A stretch of 64,000 bases of DNA from Prunella strophiata (Eukaryota > Chordata > Aves > Passeriformes > Prunellidae), in the NCBI GenBank assembly GCA_036583965.1, contig JAZBQD010000013.1, positions 8,569,763-8,633,762 on the forward strand, written 5' to 3'. The notes beneath the pieces are model-generated. The model was not told the DNA's origin and did no database searches. It saw only the letters and a list, made by a program, of their open reading frames with translations. Within the stretch, counting starts at the first letter, position 1. Each line of letters opens with the position of its first letter. Position numbers and translations under genes: made by a program. Shown piece by piece: positions 60,170 to 64,000 of this stretch.

Positions 60170-61140
60170 TGTGCCTGGCCCGTGCGGTGTCATTAGTGAC
60201 CAGCATCACCACCTGCGGTCCCGCTTACTCTCGAGCTCAGGCTGCCGCTGCTTTTGGCCGACGGTCCCCACCCGTGCGGCAGCAGAGCGACGCTGGAGCC
60301 GTACCCTCCGTGGGGACGGAGCTCGCCCGTGCTCGCGGAGAGGCGAGCGCTGCTCCCGCCGGGGCTCACCGAGGTGCGGCCGAGCCGCTGTCCCGGGCCG
60401 GGCCGGGGCAGCCCGGGCGGCAGCCGCAGGACGTCCGGCCGGGCCCGGCGCCGCCGGGCGGGGGTGCCCGGGGTCCGGGCGGAGCCCAGCCCCGGGGCGG
60501 GGCCGGGGCAGTGCGGGTCCCACTCAGCCGGGCCCGGAACGTGGCGCCGGGGGCCGGAGTGGGATCGGCCTGGCGGGGGCGGCGGCGGCCCCGGCCCCCG
60601 CAGGAGGAGGAGGAGGAGGAGGAGCGCGATGGAGCAACAGGCGCCGCCGCCCCCGCCGGGGGCCGTGGCGGTGGGCCGGGCTCGGCGGGAGCAGGACGCG
60701 GAGCCTCCCCGGGTGAGCTGACGCCGGACGGGCGGCGCTGGAGCGGTCGGGGAGGCGGGAAGGAGCCGGCGGGCCGGGCCGGACGCGGGCGGCGGGGGGC
60801 GGCTGCGGGGCGCGGGCTGGCGGCTGTCCCGGCGCGGAGCGGGACGGGGCTCGGCGGGGGCCAGGCCCGGTGTCCCGAGGCGCGGCGAGGGGCCGGGCGG
60901 CGCTGGGGCAGCTCCTGGCGGCGCTCCGGGGACGGCAGGCCGGGCGCTCGGCTCCCTTCGCCCTGGGCACCGCGGGTGACCCCGCTGCCTGCGAGGCCCG
61001 GGGCGGGCGGGGGTCCCGGGCGGGTCCCGCGCCGTGCGGAGCGGAGCGGCGGAGGGCCCGGGCCTGGCCCCGGAGCGGGGCTGTGCGCCCCGAACACCGC
61101 CGGCCGCCGCTAGCTGGAGCGGGACCCTCGCGAGCAGAGA
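60170..61140. promoter_or_regulatory. TTC28: CpG-island promoter of TTC28
   Basis: An abrupt GC- and CpG-rich block surrounds TTC28 exon 1, with a short GGA repeat (about 60603-60623) just before the start codon. Overlapping long open frames on both strands are composition artefacts. The transcription start is probably within the 450 bp before 60629. Confidence 0.75.
60629..60712 (+). CDS. TTC28: TTC28, TPR-repeat protein, coding exon 1 (partial)
   Basis: TTC28 (TPRBK) is a very large TPR and CHAT-domain protein of the centrosome/midbody region. Only 28 codons are here: MEQQAPPPPPG, then VGRARREQDAEPPR, ending at phase 0 with a CGG|GTGAGC donor. The opening MEQ, the proline run and the Arg-rich stretch followed by EPP resemble the human N-terminus. 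The position, tandem and downstream of CHEK2 in a CpG island, matches the conserved gene order. No TPR repeat is in the window. The exon is short and low-complexity, so the call leans on synteny. Confidence 0.75.
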
Positions 61141-64000
61141 GCTCGGATGTCGGCATGGGCATTGTGCTCGCTCTGGCGCCCCCGTAAACAAACTCGAGTC
61201 TCGTTAAAATCTGCAGAGTTTGAAGGTAAGCGTGTCAGGTGTACTCGGCAGCGCTGCAGAGCTCCTTACCCTGCTTCAGTGCTGCAGAAAGTTGTTATCA
61301 ACTCGGTTATAAGGGCTTTGTTACTGGCAGAACTTGGAACCTGGAGGCTGGGTTCAGTCAGCGCATCACGGGTGACAGCAGATGTCACCAAAGTGGCTCT
61401 GCCCGTGCCCTGAGCGCAGATTGGCGATCCGCGATGCGCGGTGTCAGCCCGGGCTGCAGCTTGAGCTACCGCAGTTTGATGTTGCGGCCACAGGGATGCC
61501 CCTGGCTGTCGCCAGTGAACAGAGACTTGAAATCCAGAGAGCTATTCCTTCTTGTCCCTCTTCCTCTTCTGGAGTTGTTCATAATTTTATTGTCTTTCCT
61601 TTTTCCTGGAGGTTTTCACAATCTTAGATAATATCTCTCCTTCTGGTGTCAAACAAGAGCTCTTTAGGTGCTAATGCAGCCCTTTATAGGCTCTTTGAAA
61701 TGGATATGTGGCAAATGGATAAATTCCTAAATGGATGAGTGGATGTGCCTTGAATATTGCCCTAACAGGTGTTCCTCGAGTGAGGTTACTGTTCATGCCT
61801 GGCTCGTGCTGAATTACTGGTCCATCACTCCCTCGTTGCTGCCTCTGTCTCCCTCTGGCTCACAGACAGATCAGAGGGAAAGGTCTGTTTCCTCATTGAT
61901 AGTTTGTGATTTAATTTAATAAAATTATTGTTAACAATAACTAGTTTTAACAATAGTTATTGCATGTGGTTGGTAAGGTTTCATATCTCTTCAGGAGTGT
62001 GGTACAGCCTGGCTGAAGTGCTGGCTGCTGGGAGGTTTCAGGGACAGACTTGCTTTATTTGTTTTTGGGCTCTTGTTGAAGTTAATTTCCATTGCAGAAA
62101 AACAGCAATACCCCAGAATAGGGAGAGAAACCATAAAACCATTTTGCAGATTATAATATAAATTGTGTAGAAGTTTTCCTAGAAAGGGAAGCTCAGTTGC
62201 AGATTTAAGCTGATTTTGGAAACCTGTATTTAGCCTAAGTCAGTCTTTTTTTTTTTTTTTTTCAGAATCCATTAGGGATGCCAATTTTTCTTCTTGCCTC
62301 TTTTTGGGTTTTTCCTCTTCCTAATGCTTCAATAAGTATCTTGAGCTACTTAGATAATTCAAAATATAAAAATTGTACATATCACATTTACAGTGTCTTT
62401 TTAAAAAAATTATAAATAATTTTTAAAAAAGGTGTCTTAACTATGGACTTGCCACCCAAGGTATCATCAAATAAAATAAATTATTTGCATTATGGAGGAT
62501 TAAATAAGAGGAATTACATACAAGCCAACAAGCTCTGAGGTGTAACATTAGTGTTTTGATAAAACATTTGCTTTTGTACCACATTGCTTTCTGCAGTCCT
62601 CTTGAGCAGAATGTGGATTTGCTGTTAATCTCTTCTCACTCATCTTACTGGAGCTCACTGGGAATCTGTTCCCTGTGGCTTTCTGGACAGCAATATGCTG
62701 TTCAGACACATCTTTCAGTGTGTATGGACACTTATTTAATGGATGTTCTGTAGAGAGGACTAAGTTTAACAAGCTTGATCAGTGAAGACAAAAGTTCTTG
62801 TAAGATAAGTTTTGCTGTATATTCAAGTTCCTGTTTGCTTTGGGGCTGGCTGGGAGTTAATTTCATCTTGAAAAAGACCAAGGAAGGTTGTGTGTGTTTT
62901 AACACTCCACTTGCATGGCCAGCAGGGTTGAATCCTGAGCACCTTCTCCCAGAGGAGACTTTCTCACCAGTGAAGGAAGATTGTTGCTGAGTCTGATCTG
63001 AAGCAGATATGGTGGAAGCTTCTGTCTGACATGACAGAGCTGATTTCTGCTGTCTTATGCTGATTTAGAGGAGTTGAAAAGCTTGTGCCACCTTCTACTT
63101 TATGGGAAATATATGAGCTTCTAACTCAGACTTTCTCACTACATCCTGTTCTGCACTTCATTAGAGTCTTACTTGTTCTGCTGCACTAAGAAACTTCTTT
63201 AACATTAGTTTAGTACGTGCAAGCGCCTTCTGTAGCAAAATATTAGGCAGCACAAATATGTGCATTACCATCACCTTCCACTGTATTAACAGGAGAGGAG
63301 CAGTGCTGATTGGAGAGGGGATGACTTTCTAATGAGCACTTTCTGTGGGTTGGTACCATAATCATAATCTTTTTTTATTTGTGGTTCAAGTGCCAGAGTG
63401 ACTCAGTTTTACTGTTTCAGGGTTTTTTGCTTTTTCTTTTACCTCATGATGTTTTACTGCCTTACGTAGTTCTCATGATAGCAGGAATTAAACAGTAACA
63501 TATTCCACAAATTACCATCATAGTTTCCTTTTTTTTTTTGCATGAGATTGTTTAGCATCACAGGATATTAGAGGCAGAAACCACTTCACTTGGACCGAGA
63601 GGATGTGTCCTCATGGATTCTCCTTGTTGTTACAGACTCACAGTATGATTCTGGAAGGATCATTAACAGCTTTGTGTGTGCATTTGTTTGTGCATAATAA
63701 ACTGCCAGAAAAGCCAGCTGTTGTTGGATTTGTCTCACTGGTGCTCCTTAAGGATGTGCTGGGTGCTTTGTGCCCTTGCAGAGGCCCCAGTGAGGGCTCA
63801 GCAGCTCTTGGTGGTGCTGGGCAGCAGAGTCCCTGTGGTCATGCAGAGGGGTGGGGGAGATGCCACTGCTGCCCCTGAGCTCTCCAGGCTGGAGGCAGTT
63901 ATGGCCACAGCTGGTGAGGAATCTATTTCTTGAAATATTTATCTTCTGATTAACTTAAGTTCATGGCTCGTTGTGGTTCTGCTTGTGGAAGCTGCAGTTG
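60713..64000 (+). other. TTC28: TTC28 intron 1 (5' part)
   Basis: GC-rich to about 61140, then AT-rich unique sequence to the edge. No open frame resembles the next TTC28 exons (first TPR block), and a very long first intron is known for this gene. I see only poly(T) and A/T-rich runs (62249-62265, 62400-62430) and no clear mobile element. Confidence 0.65.

Noticed and set aside
60156..61191. Long Arg/Pro/Ala-rich frames (up to 332 codons) around TTC28 exon 1
   Set aside because: Composition artefacts of the CpG island. The only supported coding piece is 60629-60712.
1..64000. tRNA, rRNA, endogenous retrovirus or DNA-transposon genes
   Set aside because: I saw no cloverleaf, rRNA signature, gag/pol-like frame or transposase motif. 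Only CR1 fragments could be recognised by eye, and diverged elements may be missed.

Overview
The window is vertebrate, almost certainly bird, nuclear DNA. The genes are intron-rich with GT-AG boundaries and CpG-island promoters, and the dispersed repeats I can recognise are 3' ends of CR1 LINEs; I see no mammalian SINEs. Gene content and order match the human 22q12 block TTC28-CHEK2-HSCB-CCDC117-XBP1-ZNRF3, read here from right to left, with one extra gene (an SLC2A11/GLUT11-type hexose transporter, SLC2A11B-like) between CCDC117 and HSCB. I cannot name the species.

Layout: 1-4522 is ZNRF3 intron 1 and 4523-4762 (-) is ZNRF3 coding exon 1 in a CpG island. 5.6-14.8 kb is intergenic with one CR1 copy. 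XBP1 (+) is complete at 15277-17825, with an endoplasmic reticulum stress element (ERSE) in its promoter, the 26-nt IRE1-excised intron and the XBP1u arrest peptide. CCDC117 (-) lies at 22796-26662 and converges on XBP1. SLC2A11-like (+) spans 29682-39523, HSCB (-) 40711-44270 and CHEK2 (+) 46784-58342. TTC28 exon 1 (+) is at 60629-60712, and its first intron runs off the right edge.

The most unusual content is two GC-rich tandem arrays, each filling the spacer of a head-to-head gene pair. Between CCDC117 and SLC2A11-like is a 2.68-kb minisatellite of a 33-bp, ~91% GC, CpG-packed unit, flanked by three ZNF143/SBS-like motifs that are also spaced exactly 33 bp. Between HSCB and CHEK2 is an apparently perfect 1,500-bp (TGCCC)300 pentanucleotide array directly abutting a truncated CR1. 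TGCCC is a p53 quarter-site and fits the (TGYCC)n pattern of the p53-responsive microsatellite of the human PIG3/TP53I3 promoter, here beside the gene for the p53-activating kinase CHK2.

Three genes (CCDC117, SLC2A11-like, HSCB) carry single-base insertions that break an otherwise conserved frame, four in all. Two of these genes are expected to be broadly required, so uncorrected long-read indels are the simplest explanation; real inactivation, most plausibly of SLC2A11-like, is not excluded. XBP1 and CHEK2 read through cleanly.

Functionally the block joins Wnt-receptor turnover (ZNRF3), the unfolded protein response (XBP1), Fe-S cluster biology (HSCB; CCDC117 by its reported links), DNA-damage signalling (CHEK2), hexose transport or pigment-cell biology (SLC2A11-like) and a TPR scaffold (TTC28).
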